Shown: positions 37,199 to 46,673 of the stretch, piece after piece | How positions within the stretch are numbered: the stretch's first letter is position 1 | Layout of the letters: each line of letters begins with the position of its first letter | DNA from: Cytophaga sp. FL35 | Lineage (GTDB): Bacteria > Bacteroidota > Bacteroidia > Flavobacteriales > Flavobacteriaceae | NCBI RefSeq assembly: GCF_014349235.1 | Contig: NZ_JACSOH010000020.1 | Coordinates: 18,416-82,415, forward strand | Reading direction: 5' to 3' | DNA: 64,000 nt | Program-made: the position numbers and the translations under genes | Notes under the pieces: model-generated | Databases searched by the model: none | What the model was told of the DNA's origin: nothing | Seen by the model: the letters and a program-made list of their open reading frames with translations, nothing else

Positions 37199-38059
37199 AT
37201 GCCTAACAAATGGACGGGAATAGGTAACCCTTATACCAAACAAGAAGTAAGAGACCGTTTAAAAAAGGTTTTAGATCAAAACAAAGCTATTATCGGTGCA
37301 GGAGCGGGAACTGGTATCAGTGCCAAATTCATTGAAAAAGGTGGCGCCGACCTTATCATTATTTACAATTCTGGTCGATTTAGAATGAGCGGGCATGGTT
37401 CTACCGCAGGTATGATGGCCTACGGCGACGCCAATGCCGTAGCTATGGAAATCGGTGAGTTCGAGGTATTACCGGTAGTCGAAGAAGTGCCGGTTATCTG
37501 TGGGGTTCACGGTAGTGATCCAAGAAGAAGAATGTGGCATTTTCTTGGTCAAGTGAAAGACATGGGCTTTTCCGGAGTCAATAACTTTCCTACGCATTCA
37601 ATTATCGATGGCCATTTTAGAAACGTTCTGGAAGAAACAGGAATGAGTTTTAAAAAGGAGGTGGCCATGGTCGACTTGGCTACTAGAATGGATATGTTCT
37701 CTGTGGTCTATGTGGCCAAACCTGAAGAAGCGGTTCAAATGGCCGACGCAGGTGCAGATGCCATTATTGCCCACGTAGGTACTACTGTCGGTGGTTCGAT
37801 TGGTGTAACCGATGCAACCGTTTCTATGGATGCTGCTCTTGAACGTACCCAAGAAATAGTAGATGCTGTTAAAAAAGCTAATCACGATACCTTCTTTTTA
37901 GCACACGGTGGCCCAATTAACACTCCTTCTGATGTTAGATATGCCTTAGATCACGTTGACGGTTTACACGGTTTTGTGGGCGCTTCTTCTTTGGAAAGAA
38001 TGGGGGTTGAAGCTTCATTGACCAATTTGACAAAAGAGTTCAAATCGTTAACCCTTTAG
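37199..38059 (+). CDS. PEP-hydrolase-like TIM-barrel protein (copy 2)
   Basis: A 286-residue cytoplasmic TIM barrel, paralog of the protein encoded at 11.1 kb. All long conserved blocks are kept: AIIGAGAGTGISAKFIEKGGAD, YNSGRFRMSGHGSTAG, CGVHGSDPRRRMWHF, NNFPTHSIIDGHF, AIIAHVGTTVGGSIG, AHGGPINTPSDV and HGFVGASSLERMG. The differences cluster in helices rather than barrel strands, which suggests the same chemistry. It follows the UPF0261 paralog and precedes a cupin by 10 bases. The repeated pairing within two separate sugar loci points to an enzyme system for a sugar-derived acid or keto compound (inference). Confidence 0.88.
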   Translation: MPNKWTGIGNPYTKQEVRDRLKKVLDQNKAIIGAGAGTGISAKFIEKGGADLIIIYNSGRFRMSGHGSTAGMMAYGDANAVAMEIGEFEVLPVVEEVPVICGVHGSDPRRRMWHFLGQVKDMGFSGVNNFPTHSIIDGHFRNVLEETGMSFKKEVAMVDLATRMDMFSVVYVAKPEEAVQMADAGADAIIAHVGTTVGGSIGVTDATVSMDAALERTQEIVDAVKKANHDTFFLAHGGPINTPSDVRYALDHVDGLHGFVGASSLERMGVEASLTNLTKEFKSLTL

Positions 38060-38069
38060 AAAATAGAAC

Positions 38070-38477
38070 ATGTCCGATCAATGGAAATTTGTTAAGGAAG
38101 AAGATTTAATGTTCGAGGAAACCGTTGGCAGGCTCCATTATTGGCATTACCACCCTGAAACCATGGCAGGCGCACAGTCTTATATGGTCAAGGTGGTAGT
38201 GCCCGAGGGCATGGGCCACGATTTTCACAGGCACCCCAATATGCACGAAATACTGTACATACTTAAGGGTAGGGCCGAACAATGGATCGAAGATGAAATG
38301 CAATATCTAGAGGTGGGTGATTCTATCTATATAGATAAAGATGTGGTGCATGGCACTTTTAATGCAGGTAAGGGTGATCTTGAGTTTTTGGCCGTATTAT
38401 CGCCACCAGAGGGCTGGGAAGCTGGTACACTTGATGTGAGCCAACAAGAACCCTACGCCAGTTACCGAAAAAAATAG
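38070..38477 (+). CDS. Cupin-domain protein
   Basis: A 135-residue single-domain cupin without a signal peptide. The metal-site motif is GHDFHRHPNMHEILYILKG in the first half (two His and a Glu) with the second His in VVHGTFNAG. Such proteins are metal-dependent isomerases, dioxygenases or sugar-binding proteins; the nearest functional class cannot be given. It begins 10 bases after the TIM-barrel gene and takes the place that Dabb occupies in the first locus, as a small accessory enzyme of the UPF0261 pathway (inference). Confidence 0.88.
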   Translation: MSDQWKFVKEEDLMFEETVGRLHYWHYHPETMAGAQSYMVKVVVPEGMGHDFHRHPNMHEILYILKGRAEQWIEDEMQYLEVGDSIYIDKDVVHGTFNAGKGDLEFLAVLSPPEGWEAGTLDVSQQEPYASYRKK

Positions 38478-38526
38478 ACCAAGGGCCTACCTGAATGGCC
38501 TACTTACTAATCAAGAATATAGAAGA

Positions 38527-41238
38527 ATGATAAAATTTAAATCTGGCCTTTTTTTGGCCATTTTGGGTATGGGGCTCTATTCCTGTACGGAAACGAAAGA
38601 ACCGCCACCGCCTCTTACCTACACGGGGGAAAACCCTAAGGTACAAGATCCACTGAGTCCTGAAGATTCACAAAAGCACATTCAGTTACCGGAAGGCTTT
38701 AGCGCACATCTTTTTGCGGCCGAACCGAATATTATCAACCCAATAGCCTTTACTTGGGATGAGAAAGGAAGGCTATGGGTAGTGCAGTCAAAAGATTATC
38801 CCCACGACTTGGCGAATGATGTGGGCGGTGACCGCATTACCATATGTGAGGATACCGATGGTGACGGCAAGGCGGATAAGTTTATCGACTTTGCTACCGA
38901 ACAAAGTTTGACCACCGGAATCGTTTTGGTTAAGGGGGGAGCTATTGTTTCCCAAGCTCCTGAAATGGTCTTTTTAGAAGATACAGATGGGGATGATAAA
39001 ATGGACAAGCGCACCGTGCTTTTTGGTGGTTTCGGTACGTTCGATACGCATGCAGGCCCGTCAAGTTTAAGATATGGTCTTGATAATAAATTATGGGGTG
39101 CTGTTGGATATTCAGGATTTGAAAATACCTTCGGTGATAAGAATGTCAAGTTTGAAAGAGGTGTTTATCGCTTTGGTCAAGATGGTTCTTTTCTAGAACC
39201 AGTGGGTCAGTTTGATAATAATACTTGGGGAATGGGCTATAACGAGAATTTCGAAATTTTCGGTTCTACGGCCAATAATAACCATGCATGTTATGTGGGC
39301 ATTCCTTTAAAGCACTATGAATATTTGGAGAAACTTCCCTCTTGGGCTTTAAATGCCGATTTTATTCAAGGTCACTACGAAATTTCTCCCGTTACAGATA
39401 TACCCCTGCAACAGGTCGATGTTCGTGGAGGGTTTACCGCGGCTTCCGGGGCTAACTTTTATACGGCAGGCAACTATCCAAAAGAATATAGAAATCAAAT
39501 GTATGTAGCAGAGCCTACCGGACATTTGGTTCACATTGCTAAAATTGTAAAAGATGGGGCGGGTTATAAAGAGGTCGATGGCGGAAATATCTTTGCCAGT
39601 ACCGATGCTTGGACAGCCCCTGTATTTGCTGAAACCGGACCCGATGGTAACCTTTGGGTTGCAGATTGGTACAATCCGGTTATTCAGCACAACCCCGATA
39701 AAAGGGGAATGGACAATCAAATATGGAATGCCGACAAGGGTGAGGGTAATGCCCACATCAATAAATTAAGAGATTATGGTCATGGTCGTATCTACATTGT
39801 AAAATACGATGATAAGACAGATGATTCCATTACATCTTTAGATGCAGGTGATAACGAAGCTCTTCTGGCCGCTTTAAAAAGTGATAATCTTTTCTGGCGA
39901 ATTACTGCGCAACGCTTGATTGTTGAAGAAGGTAAAAAAGAGCTCGTAGGTGAATTAATTGCAATGGCCGAAGAAGGTTTAGGGCAGAATGATGAAATCA
40001 ATGCTCCTGTTCTGCATGCCTTGTGGACCTTGGATGGTTTGGGAGCTTTTGATGGGGAAGATGCCAAAACGCAAGATCTTTTAAAAAAGGCACTTGAAAA
40101 CGGAAGCTTTGCGGTGAAGAGAGCAGCTATGGCCTTGTTGCCAAACGATACCGCAGGTAGTGAATTACTTGCCGGGTCCAAATTATTGACCGATTCGAAT
40201 GCCCAAGTAAGGTTGGCGGCGATAGTTAGGGCATCTGAACTTCCTGAATCATCAGGACTTTATGCTGCCATGGAAAAGTTGGCAGGTGATGCTTCCAATA
40301 GTTCTGATAAGTGGTTGAATGCAGCTACCAAGGTATACTTTAGAGAACTGAATTATGAAGCTGTTGATCCTGCCGTGGTAGAAATGATAGTTCCTTCTGC
40401 AGAAGACCGTGCTTCAAAATGGTTGTATACCACTTCTGATCCTGGAGGTGATTGGGCATCGGAGCAGTTCGATACCTCTAGCTGGAAAAAGGGAGATGCC
40501 TTCTTTGGGGGTAAGGCCATTGAAAAAGCTAAATCACTTTGGGATTCAAATGACATCTGGTTAAGAAAAGAGTTTCAATTGAATGAAGCAATTGAAGAGC
40601 CGGTCTTGAAGATTGCCCATGACGATGACTACGAAGTTTTCATCAATGGGGAGAAGTTAATGGCTGAATCGGGCGCCAGTGGTCAGGCCTATAAGTTCAT
40701 CAAACTTGATGAGGCCAAAAGCAAATTGTTCAAGAAAGGCAAGAATGTAATAGCGCTGCACTGTATAAATACGGGAGGTGATCAATACATCGATATGGGT
40801 ATCGGTAAAGTAGGTGAGACCAAGGCCGATGTGGTCTTTGATCTTAAAACGGTTCCTCAAGAGATGGCTTTTGACCAAACCGAACTATTTGCCAAGGCCG
40901 GTCAAACCATAGAAATCAAATTGAAGAACATGGATCAGATGCCGCATAACTTGGTGGTTGTAAGACCTGAAAGCATTGATGCTTTTGGACCTCTAGTAGA
41001 CGAGTTTGTGGCTACGCCGGAAGCGGAAAAAATGGGTTACGTTCCTAATTCACGTTATGTCTTGGGTGCGACCACTATGCTTGCCCCGAATGAAAGTGAT
41101 TCCATAATCATCAACTTGCCGAACAAGCCGGGCCGATATCCTTTTGTGTGTACATTTCCTGGGCACTGGAGGTTTATGCAAGGGGTCATTATTGTAACAC
41201 CCAATGGCGAAAAAGAGGTTCAGGTTACAGGGGCATAA
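38527..41238 (+). CDS. PVC-type dehydrogenase-like lipoprotein with C-terminal cupredoxin
   Basis: A 903-residue lipoprotein (lipobox LYSC, Cys20). The N-terminal propeller (about 50-430) resembles the PVC-type protein at 5 kb (LPEGFSAHLFAAEPNIINPIAF-type start, GPDGNLWVADWYNPVIQHNP). HEAT-like repeats follow (about 440-610), then a jelly-roll segment (about 625-760, with FINGEKL and NVIALHCINTGG). The C terminus is not a cytochrome: no CxxCH is present. Instead residues 780-895 form a cupredoxin with ligands His807 (QMPHNLV), Cys875 and His880 (VCTFPGHW) and Met884, the classical type-1 copper set. It probably passes electrons through copper rather than heme. Operon with cupin and ThuA. Confidence 0.87.
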   Translation: MIKFKSGLFLAILGMGLYSCTETKEPPPPLTYTGENPKVQDPLSPEDSQKHIQLPEGFSAHLFAAEPNIINPIAFTWDEKGRLWVVQSKDYPHDLANDVGGDRITICEDTDGDGKADKFIDFATEQSLTTGIVLVKGGAIVSQAPEMVFLEDTDGDDKMDKRTVLFGGFGTFDTHAGPSSLRYGLDNKLWGAVGYSGFENTFGDKNVKFERGVYRFGQDGSFLEPVGQFDNNTWGMGYNENFEIFGSTANNNHACYVGIPLKHYEYLEKLPSWALNADFIQGHYEISPVTDIPLQQVDVRGGFTAASGANFYTAGNYPKEYRNQMYVAEPTGHLVHIAKIVKDGAGYKEVDGGNIFASTDAWTAPVFAETGPDGNLWVADWYNPVIQHNPDKRGMDNQIWNADKGEGNAHINKLRDYGHGRIYIVKYDDKTDDSITSLDAGDNEALLAALKSDNLFWRITAQRLIVEEGKKELVGELIAMAEEGLGQNDEINAPVLHALWTLDGLGAFDGEDAKTQDLLKKALENGSFAVKRAAMALLPNDTAGSELLAGSKLLTDSNAQVRLAAIVRASELPESSGLYAAMEKLAGDASNSSDKWLNAATKVYFRELNYEAVDPAVVEMIVPSAEDRASKWLYTTSDPGGDWASEQFDTSSWKKGDAFFGGKAIEKAKSLWDSNDIWLRKEFQLNEAIEEPVLKIAHDDDYEVFINGEKLMAESGASGQAYKFIKLDEAKSKLFKKGKNVIALHCINTGGDQYIDMGIGKVGETKADVVFDLKTVPQEMAFDQTELFAKAGQTIEIKLKNMDQMPHNLVVVRPESIDAFGPLVDEFVATPEAEKMGYVPNSRYVLGATTMLAPNESDSIIINLPNKPGRYPFVCTFPGHWRFMQGVIIVTPNGEKEVQVTGA

Positions 41239-41277
41239 CCATGTGAGAGCGATATATAAACAGAAATAAAACAGAAA

Positions 41278-42033
41278 ATGAGAAACATACTATTAGGTCT
41301 TGCTACATTGACGATGGCCGTCGGTTGTAAGACGCAAGAACTGCCAAAAGAATATGCTACTGATGCTGCAAAGGGGCATTACATAGCCAATAATAAGAAG
41401 GCCAGTAAAATTGCTATTACCGGAGGAGGCGGATCCCATGATTTTTTAAAGTTCTTCGGAAAAGCTGATGGAAAAATCTTGAGTGACAATGGTAGCAATA
41501 CGGTGGTCTATTCAGAAGAAATGGAAGAAATAGCTTCTTTGGTTCCAGTTGTTGACGTGCTTATGTTGACCAACAATAAACCGTTAAGTGCGGAGGTTAA
41601 GGAATCCATTTTTTCCAATGTAGAAAATGGTAAGCTTGATATGCTTATTTACCACCCGAGCACATGGTACAATTGGGAAGATTGGCCCAAATACAATAAA
41701 GAGTTGGTAGGTGGTGGATCACGCTCACACGAAGAACTGCAAGAGTTTGAGGTGATCGTTACCAAACCGGAACATCCTATTATGAAAGACGTTCCAGCTA
41801 CTTTTAGAATTGTAGATGAACTTTATCGTTGGGAAAAAGATCCTGCCGGAACTGATGTCGAGGTCTTGGCCATTGGTAGAGGTTTAGAGTCGGGTGAAGA
41901 ATTTCCTGTGGTTTGGGTAGTGAAACATCCAAAGGCGAAAATTGTGGGCAATACGTTGGGGCATGATGAAAGAGCCCACGATTTACAGGCGTATCAAACT
42001 TTATTAAGGAATAGCCTTGATTGGGTTAAATAA
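41278..42033 (+). CDS. ThuA-domain lipoprotein
   Basis: A 251-residue lipoprotein (lipobox AVGC, Cys17) with a ThuA/GATase-like domain: KIAITGGGGSHDFLKFF at the start of the fold, VDVLMLTNNKPLS, DMLIYHPSTWYNW and the C-terminal IVGNTLGHDERAHDL. ThuA proteins were first described in trehalose utilisation and occur widely beside PVC-type cytochrome proteins and DUF1080; their reaction is unclear. It is the last gene of the operon that starts at 30.8 kb; a 336-base gap follows. Placement beside the cupredoxin dehydrogenase supports a joint role in periplasmic sugar oxidation. Confidence 0.87.
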   Translation: MRNILLGLATLTMAVGCKTQELPKEYATDAAKGHYIANNKKASKIAITGGGGSHDFLKFFGKADGKILSDNGSNTVVYSEEMEEIASLVPVVDVLMLTNNKPLSAEVKESIFSNVENGKLDMLIYHPSTWYNWEDWPKYNKELVGGGSRSHEELQEFEVIVTKPEHPIMKDVPATFRIVDELYRWEKDPAGTDVEVLAIGRGLESGEEFPVVWVVKHPKAKIVGNTLGHDERAHDLQAYQTLLRNSLDWVK

Positions 42034-42369
42034 GATTAAACCTTATAACCTTTCTAAGCAATAGTTTTATGATGGATGTGAACAAGCTTGATTGTTTAAT
42101 CCTTCTCGATAAGGATAATTTTATGGCTGGTTTGTTCCTCATAATGGATTAATAGGTGATGAAAATAAGTTAGTATAGACTTTATTGCTTTGGTTTTCAG
42201 TTATGGGTATATGTTTAATGGCGAATTATTAAATACTTCCGCGTAAAATAGTATTTTTGATACCTTCACGAAATTATTTTTTTAACGCCAGCTAGGAATA
42301 TTTTCATTGGAACGATTATTAAAAAGATATCGAATCCAATATATTCCATTACCAAAACAACCAATCTTA
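42034..42369. other. Intergenic region with a candidate promoter before the third PVC-type gene
   Basis: No gene is seen. A weak hairpin ATCCTT/AAGGAT (42099-42116) with a short T-run may end the ThuA transcript. TATTTTTG at 42252-42259 matches the Bacteroidota -7 box TAnnTTTG, 110 bases before ATG 42370; no clear -33 element stands at the proper distance. Confidence 0.4.
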
Positions 42370-45057
42370 ATGCTCAAGAAACTACAATTTGTTGCCAAAA
42401 CATATTTTCAAAATCGAAATAGATATGCAATTTTAATGGCATCTTTGGCCGTTGTTGGCTGTCAAGATCCAAAGGAAGATTGTACTGCCAGCAGCGAGGT
42501 TCCCATTTACCCAACCGACTCTTTGTTAACTTCCTTGAATGTTCCGGAAGGATTGGAAATAAGGGCCTTTGCGGGTCCGGATATTACCCCAAGCCCGGCC
42601 AGTATGGCCGTATCGGCTACCGGAGAGGTCTTTGTGGGAGTGGATATGATGGGTTCTTTGGGAAAGGAAAAAGGCAAGGGCTATATTAAAAGGCTGGTAG
42701 ATTGTAACAATGATGGGATCATGGATGCCGTTACGGAATTTGCCCAGGTAGATAACCCTAGGGGTGTCTTGCCCGTAGGCGAACAGGTTTTTGTGCTCCA
42801 CACCCGTTTTTCGGAAACCACCGGTAAGGCCGAGAATATGGATTTGATCGTATTTAATGATACGGATAATGATGGTATTGCTGATGGGCCTGCCAAAGTG
42901 CTAATCAAGAATCTTAGTAATCCAAAATATTTAAGAGAAAGAGGTACGGACCACGCAACCAATGGCATTCAAATGGGTATTGATGGTTGGATCTATATAG
43001 CTGTTGGCGATTTTGGTTTTTACAACGCTACGGGAACGGATGGCAGACAGCTTACCAGCTTGGGTGGCGGCGTGCTAAGAGTACGCCCAGATGGCACGGA
43101 AATGGAAATGTACACCCATGGTCTTCGTAACATTTACGATGTGGCCATCGATCCTTTTATGAATATCTATACCCGGGGGAATACTAATGATGGTGGTGGG
43201 TGGAACATAAGGTTTATCCATCAGATACAAAGTGGTGAATATGGCTATCCCGTTCTCTTTAAAAATTTTACCGAAGAAATTTTACCGGCCCTTGTGGATG
43301 TTGGTGGAGGATCCGGCGTTGGCGCCCTTTATTTGGATGATGATCGATGGCCTACCGCTTATAACAAGGTCCCTTTAATGGGGGACTGGGGTAGGAACCA
43401 CCTGTTTGTACATAGGGTAACGAAAGACGGTGCCAGTTTTACGCAACAGGAAGAAAAGTTTTTAAAGCTGCCCCAAATTACGGATGTGGATATCGATGCT
43501 TCGGGGAAAATGTACCTCTCCGCTTGGGACGGGGCAGGTTATTCCGGGAGTCCGGACAAAGGTTTTATTGTTCGCTTGGTACCCGAAGGGTTAAAATCGG
43601 AACCCTTTCCGGATATCAGTAAGTATTATTGGACCGGCAGTGTAGTGGATCTTTTAGAGTCCGGAAGCGCCAAAGTTCGTCAAAGTGCACAGTTGGAACT
43701 CCTTAAAAGAGGTGATGGAGCTAGCGATTTGTTGGATATGGCCAAGGATCAGGGCCAGAGTTTGGAAACAAGGGTGGCAGCCATTTTTACATATGCCCAG
43801 TTGAAGGGGGGCGAAGCGATCCCGGCATTGGAGAAACTTACCAATGATGCATCCGTTCAGGAGTTTGCCCTACGCGCCTTGGCCGACAGAAAGCCCTATG
43901 CGGAGCAAGTTTCGGTAGCGCCCTTTGTAAAAGGTTTAAAAGAAGGAAGCGATCGTGTAAAAGCGGCCGCCGTAATAGGTTTGGGAAGATTGGGGAAAAA
44001 GGAAGCAGCGGAGCACTTGCTGGCAGTTAATGTACCCAGTTCCTTTAAAGCGCCCAAATTTGGTGCGGAGGGGCCTCATGCTACTCCAAATTCAGAAATG
44101 ATTCTACCACATTTGGCGGTAAAGGCCTTGGTGCAGTTGAAAGCGGTGGATGAATGTATCAAAGCTCTTGGCAGTCCTAATGAAGAACTAGCCTTATGGG
44201 CCATGAGGTATATGCACCAGCCCAAGGTGGTTACGGCCCTGATGGAGGCTTATAAACGTAGTTCCGATGCTGGTAAGAAGGAAAAATTGTTGCATTCCTT
44301 GGCCAGGATTTACTATAAGGAGGCCCCCTATGATACTTCTTGGTGGTGGGGTACCAGACCGGATACCAGAGGTCCGTACTACAAAACCCAACCATGGGCA
44401 GAAACCGAAAGAATCCAAGATTTTTTAAAGGAAGAATGGATGGCGACACAAGCGGACGATAAGGAGCTTTACGCACTTTTAAATACAAAATACCGTTTGG
44501 ATATAGAGGATTTTGGGGTGGTGGATACTTCCGTACAGGCGGAGGAGCCACAACCGGTAGCCGATTTGGAAAAAATAAAAAATAAGAAGGGCCAAGTGGG
44601 GGAAGCTTCCATTGAAGATGTTATGATCGCAATGAAGCAAATTCCCGGAGACCCGGAAAAGGGATCGGAACTGTTTCGTTCACAAGCGTGCAACACTTGT
44701 CACAGCCTAAAAACCAGTGAGGTAATGAAGGGGCCGTTTATGGGGCAAATAGGTTCGATTATGAACCGGGAACAGATTACGGAGTCCATATTAAAGCCCA
44801 ATGCTTCTATCTCCCAAGGTTTTGCTACCGTGCAGGTTAAGACCAAAGAAGGAAAAATGTACATAGGTTTTGTAACCCAAGAATCCGCTGATGACCTTAC
44901 CTTGACCAATATAGCGGGTATTGCCACCCAGTTAAAAAAGACGGAGATTACAAGTCGAAAGGAATTGGAAAATTCCATGATGCCCACCGGACTCGCCAAT
45001 GCCTTAAGTTATGAAGAATTGGCTTCTTTAATATCATTTCTAGAAAAACAAAAATAG
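42370..45057 (+). CDS. PVC-type heme-binding CxxCH lipoprotein (propeller, HEAT, cytochrome c)
   Basis: About 895 residues from ATG 42370, where a usable lipoprotein signal begins (lipobox AVVGC, Cys31); a TTG 21 codons upstream is unlikely. The N-terminal propeller has LNVPEGLEIRAFAGPD, RERGTDHATNGIQMGIDGWIYIAVGD and DVDIDASGKMYLSAWDG, HEAT-like repeats follow (about 430-640), and the C terminus is a cytochrome c domain with CNTCH at 774-778 and axial Met candidates in NSMMPTGL. Members are assumed to be periplasmic sugar or alcohol dehydrogenase relatives. It has its own promoter-like box and a perfect terminator behind it, so it is probably a single-gene transcript beside the ThuA operon. 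Confidence 0.87.
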   Translation: MLKKLQFVAKTYFQNRNRYAILMASLAVVGCQDPKEDCTASSEVPIYPTDSLLTSLNVPEGLEIRAFAGPDITPSPASMAVSATGEVFVGVDMMGSLGKEKGKGYIKRLVDCNNDGIMDAVTEFAQVDNPRGVLPVGEQVFVLHTRFSETTGKAENMDLIVFNDTDNDGIADGPAKVLIKNLSNPKYLRERGTDHATNGIQMGIDGWIYIAVGDFGFYNATGTDGRQLTSLGGGVLRVRPDGTEMEMYTHGLRNIYDVAIDPFMNIYTRGNTNDGGGWNIRFIHQIQSGEYGYPVLFKNFTEEILPALVDVGGGSGVGALYLDDDRWPTAYNKVPLMGDWGRNHLFVHRVTKDGASFTQQEEKFLKLPQITDVDIDASGKMYLSAWDGAGYSGSPDKGFIVRLVPEGLKSEPFPDISKYYWTGSVVDLLESGSAKVRQSAQLELLKRGDGASDLLDMAKDQGQSLETRVAAIFTYAQLKGGEAIPALEKLTNDASVQEFALRALADRKPYAEQVSVAPFVKGLKEGSDRVKAAAVIGLGRLGKKEAAEHLLAVNVPSSFKAPKFGAEGPHATPNSEMILPHLAVKALVQLKAVDECIKALGSPNEELALWAMRYMHQPKVVTALMEAYKRSSDAGKKEKLLHSLARIYYKEAPYDTSWWWGTRPDTRGPYYKTQPWAETERIQDFLKEEWMATQADDKELYALLNTKYRLDIEDFGVVDTSVQAEEPQPVADLEKIKNKKGQVGEASIEDVMIAMKQIPGDPEKGSELFRSQACNTCHSLKTSEVMKGPFMGQIGSIMNREQITESILKPNASISQGFATVQVKTKEGKMYIGFVTQESADDLTLTNIAGIATQLKKTEITSRKELENSMMPTGLANALSYEELASLISFLEKQK

Positions 45058-45079
45058 AAAGGGCAGTGTCAATAGAGAT

Positions 45080-45109
45080 AAAAATGGTGGGGCATGCCCC
45101 ACCATTTTT
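45080..45109. terminator. Bidirectional terminator between convergent genes
   Basis: AAAAATGGTGGGGCA (45080-45094) is followed at once by its exact reverse complement (45095-45109): a perfect 30-base palindrome with A and T runs on both sides. It can end transcription of the PVC-type gene and of the haloperoxidase-like gene on the other strand. Confidence 0.85.
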
Positions 45110-45274
45110 ATTATGACAAATATGACCGAAAATCCTTAATCCATTTTTATCCACAAAGCACCCTGTTCTTTCCCAACGTTTAATACTGTCTTGCTCACTC
45201 CATATCCAATTCGATGCAGTTATCAACTTATCCGGTAGGTTTGATCAAGCGATTGGTTTTAACGGCAATTGAAC

Positions 45275-46600
45275 TTATCTTCTCGTCTTAAGTTTAGTAG
45301 CGTAATACTCGCCAATCGCAAAACCTTCATCTTGACCGTTGGCGATAGCTGGCATGTAATGGATTCCGCCATAAAAACGGCTGATGGCCGCCTCGTTAGC
45401 GGCATCCCTAAACGATTTAAAATGGCGAGTAGGCAGGCCGAACTCTTCTTCTGTAGAATCTGCAAATTCAAAATTCTCCCCGAAAAGTTTGGTCAAAATA
45501 ATAGCCGCTCCAGAAGACACTACACTGTGACCGCTAGTATATTCAGGAAATGGAGGGGTTTGGAGAACCGGTAACCAGTTCGGGTCGATATATTGATTGA
45601 TATAAGTTTCTGGCCTGATGACCGAACTGCGGTATTTTTCATCCCAACAACTGATGAAGCAATCGGCTAGGGTGACCGCCAATGAAGCATAGGCTTCCGC
45701 TGATTCTATGGCAGAGGCTTTGGCTTTTTTGCAGACCAAAGAGGTGATGTTCATCCAATGTCCGTTAGGCGATATCTTTTTGGTAGCGAACATAACATGC
45801 CCTCTCACGTTCATTTTGAAAGGGTTACAGTCCCAAAAATTAGCAATCTCATTCTCTTCGGGCGTATTGTTTTTCACTTGCTCATAAACATCAATGACAT
45901 CTTTGTAAAACAAACTGGTACTGTCGCGTGAAAAGGCTGGGGGAGCTACAGGCTTAAATTGCTCTGCAGAGTCGATCATAAAGGTTCTAAGTTTGTTCCA
46001 GTTGGGTTCAATGGCCTTCATGTAAGCTGGAGGCGTAGGTTTCCAGTAGCCTTCGCCACTTTTGACACTATAATCGGGCATTGACCTAATCTGGGAATAT
46101 TTATCTTTTGCGGACCATTGAAGAACGTGTTTTGCAACCATGTCTCCGTAGGCAATTGAATTGTCGAATATTTTCTTCGGAATACCATTTTCTTTGATTT
46201 CAGCTAACAATTCCTTTTCAAAAGTATCTATACGTTCTTCGGAAATAACAAAGGCCTTACCTGTGGTAAGAACGGCGTGAACGGCTGCTAAGGTCAGGTC
46301 ATATTTTTTATCCTTATCCAAAGAAGGGAAGGCTTCAAGACCATGAAGCTGGCCGGCCATTGATACATATTTTTTATTACCCTGAATAAGGGTTTCGTAG
46401 GCAGCTACTGAAACATAAGCATACGTTCTGCTGGTCACGGGGGGCGAATATATATCGTACACCATTACATCAGTAACCTGCTTAACGGCCCGATGCAAAT
46501 AATCGGCTTCTTCACTGGCAGAAAGTTTCTTGTAATTGACCGGAGGTTTAGAAGAAACGGTCAGCATCATTAAAATTGCCAATAAACTTAATCTTTTCAT
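45275..46600 (-). CDS. Vanadium-dependent haloperoxidase / PAP2-superfamily exported protein
   Basis: A 441-residue protein with an SPI leader (MKRLSLLAILMMLTVSS). The C-terminal PAP2/vanadium haloperoxidase core keeps every vanadate ligand at family spacing: Lys322 and Arg329 (seven apart, in KYRSSVIRP), Ser356-Gly357-His358 (EYTSGHS), Arg408 and His414 (six apart, in SRFYGGIHY). His414 would bind vanadate covalently. Enzymes with this site oxidise halides with hydrogen peroxide, but the same site also serves acid phosphatases, so the chemistry is not decided. It lies 73 bases downstream of the CRTAC1-like gene and probably shares its transcript. Confidence 0.85.
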   Translation of the reverse strand: MKRLSLLAILMMLTVSSKPPVNYKKLSASEEADYLHRAVKQVTDVMVYDIYSPPVTSRTYAYVSVAAYETLIQGNKKYVSMAGQLHGLEAFPSLDKDKKYDLTLAAVHAVLTTGKAFVISEERIDTFEKELLAEIKENGIPKKIFDNSIAYGDMVAKHVLQWSAKDKYSQIRSMPDYSVKSGEGYWKPTPPAYMKAIEPNWNKLRTFMIDSAEQFKPVAPPAFSRDSTSLFYKDVIDVYEQVKNNTPEENEIANFWDCNPFKMNVRGHVMFATKKISPNGHWMNITSLVCKKAKASAIESAEAYASLAVTLADCFISCWDEKYRSSVIRPETYINQYIDPNWLPVLQTPPFPEYTSGHSVVSSGAAIILTKLFGENFEFADSTEEEFGLPTRHFKSFRDAANEAAISRFYGGIHYMPAIANGQDEGFAIGEYYATKLKTRR

Positions 46601-46673
46601 TTGTGGGGTTTTGGTTTAATACCGCCTAAGCGGTGAAACTAGTTCTTTAAAATTGGGTTAGTAGGAATTCCGA

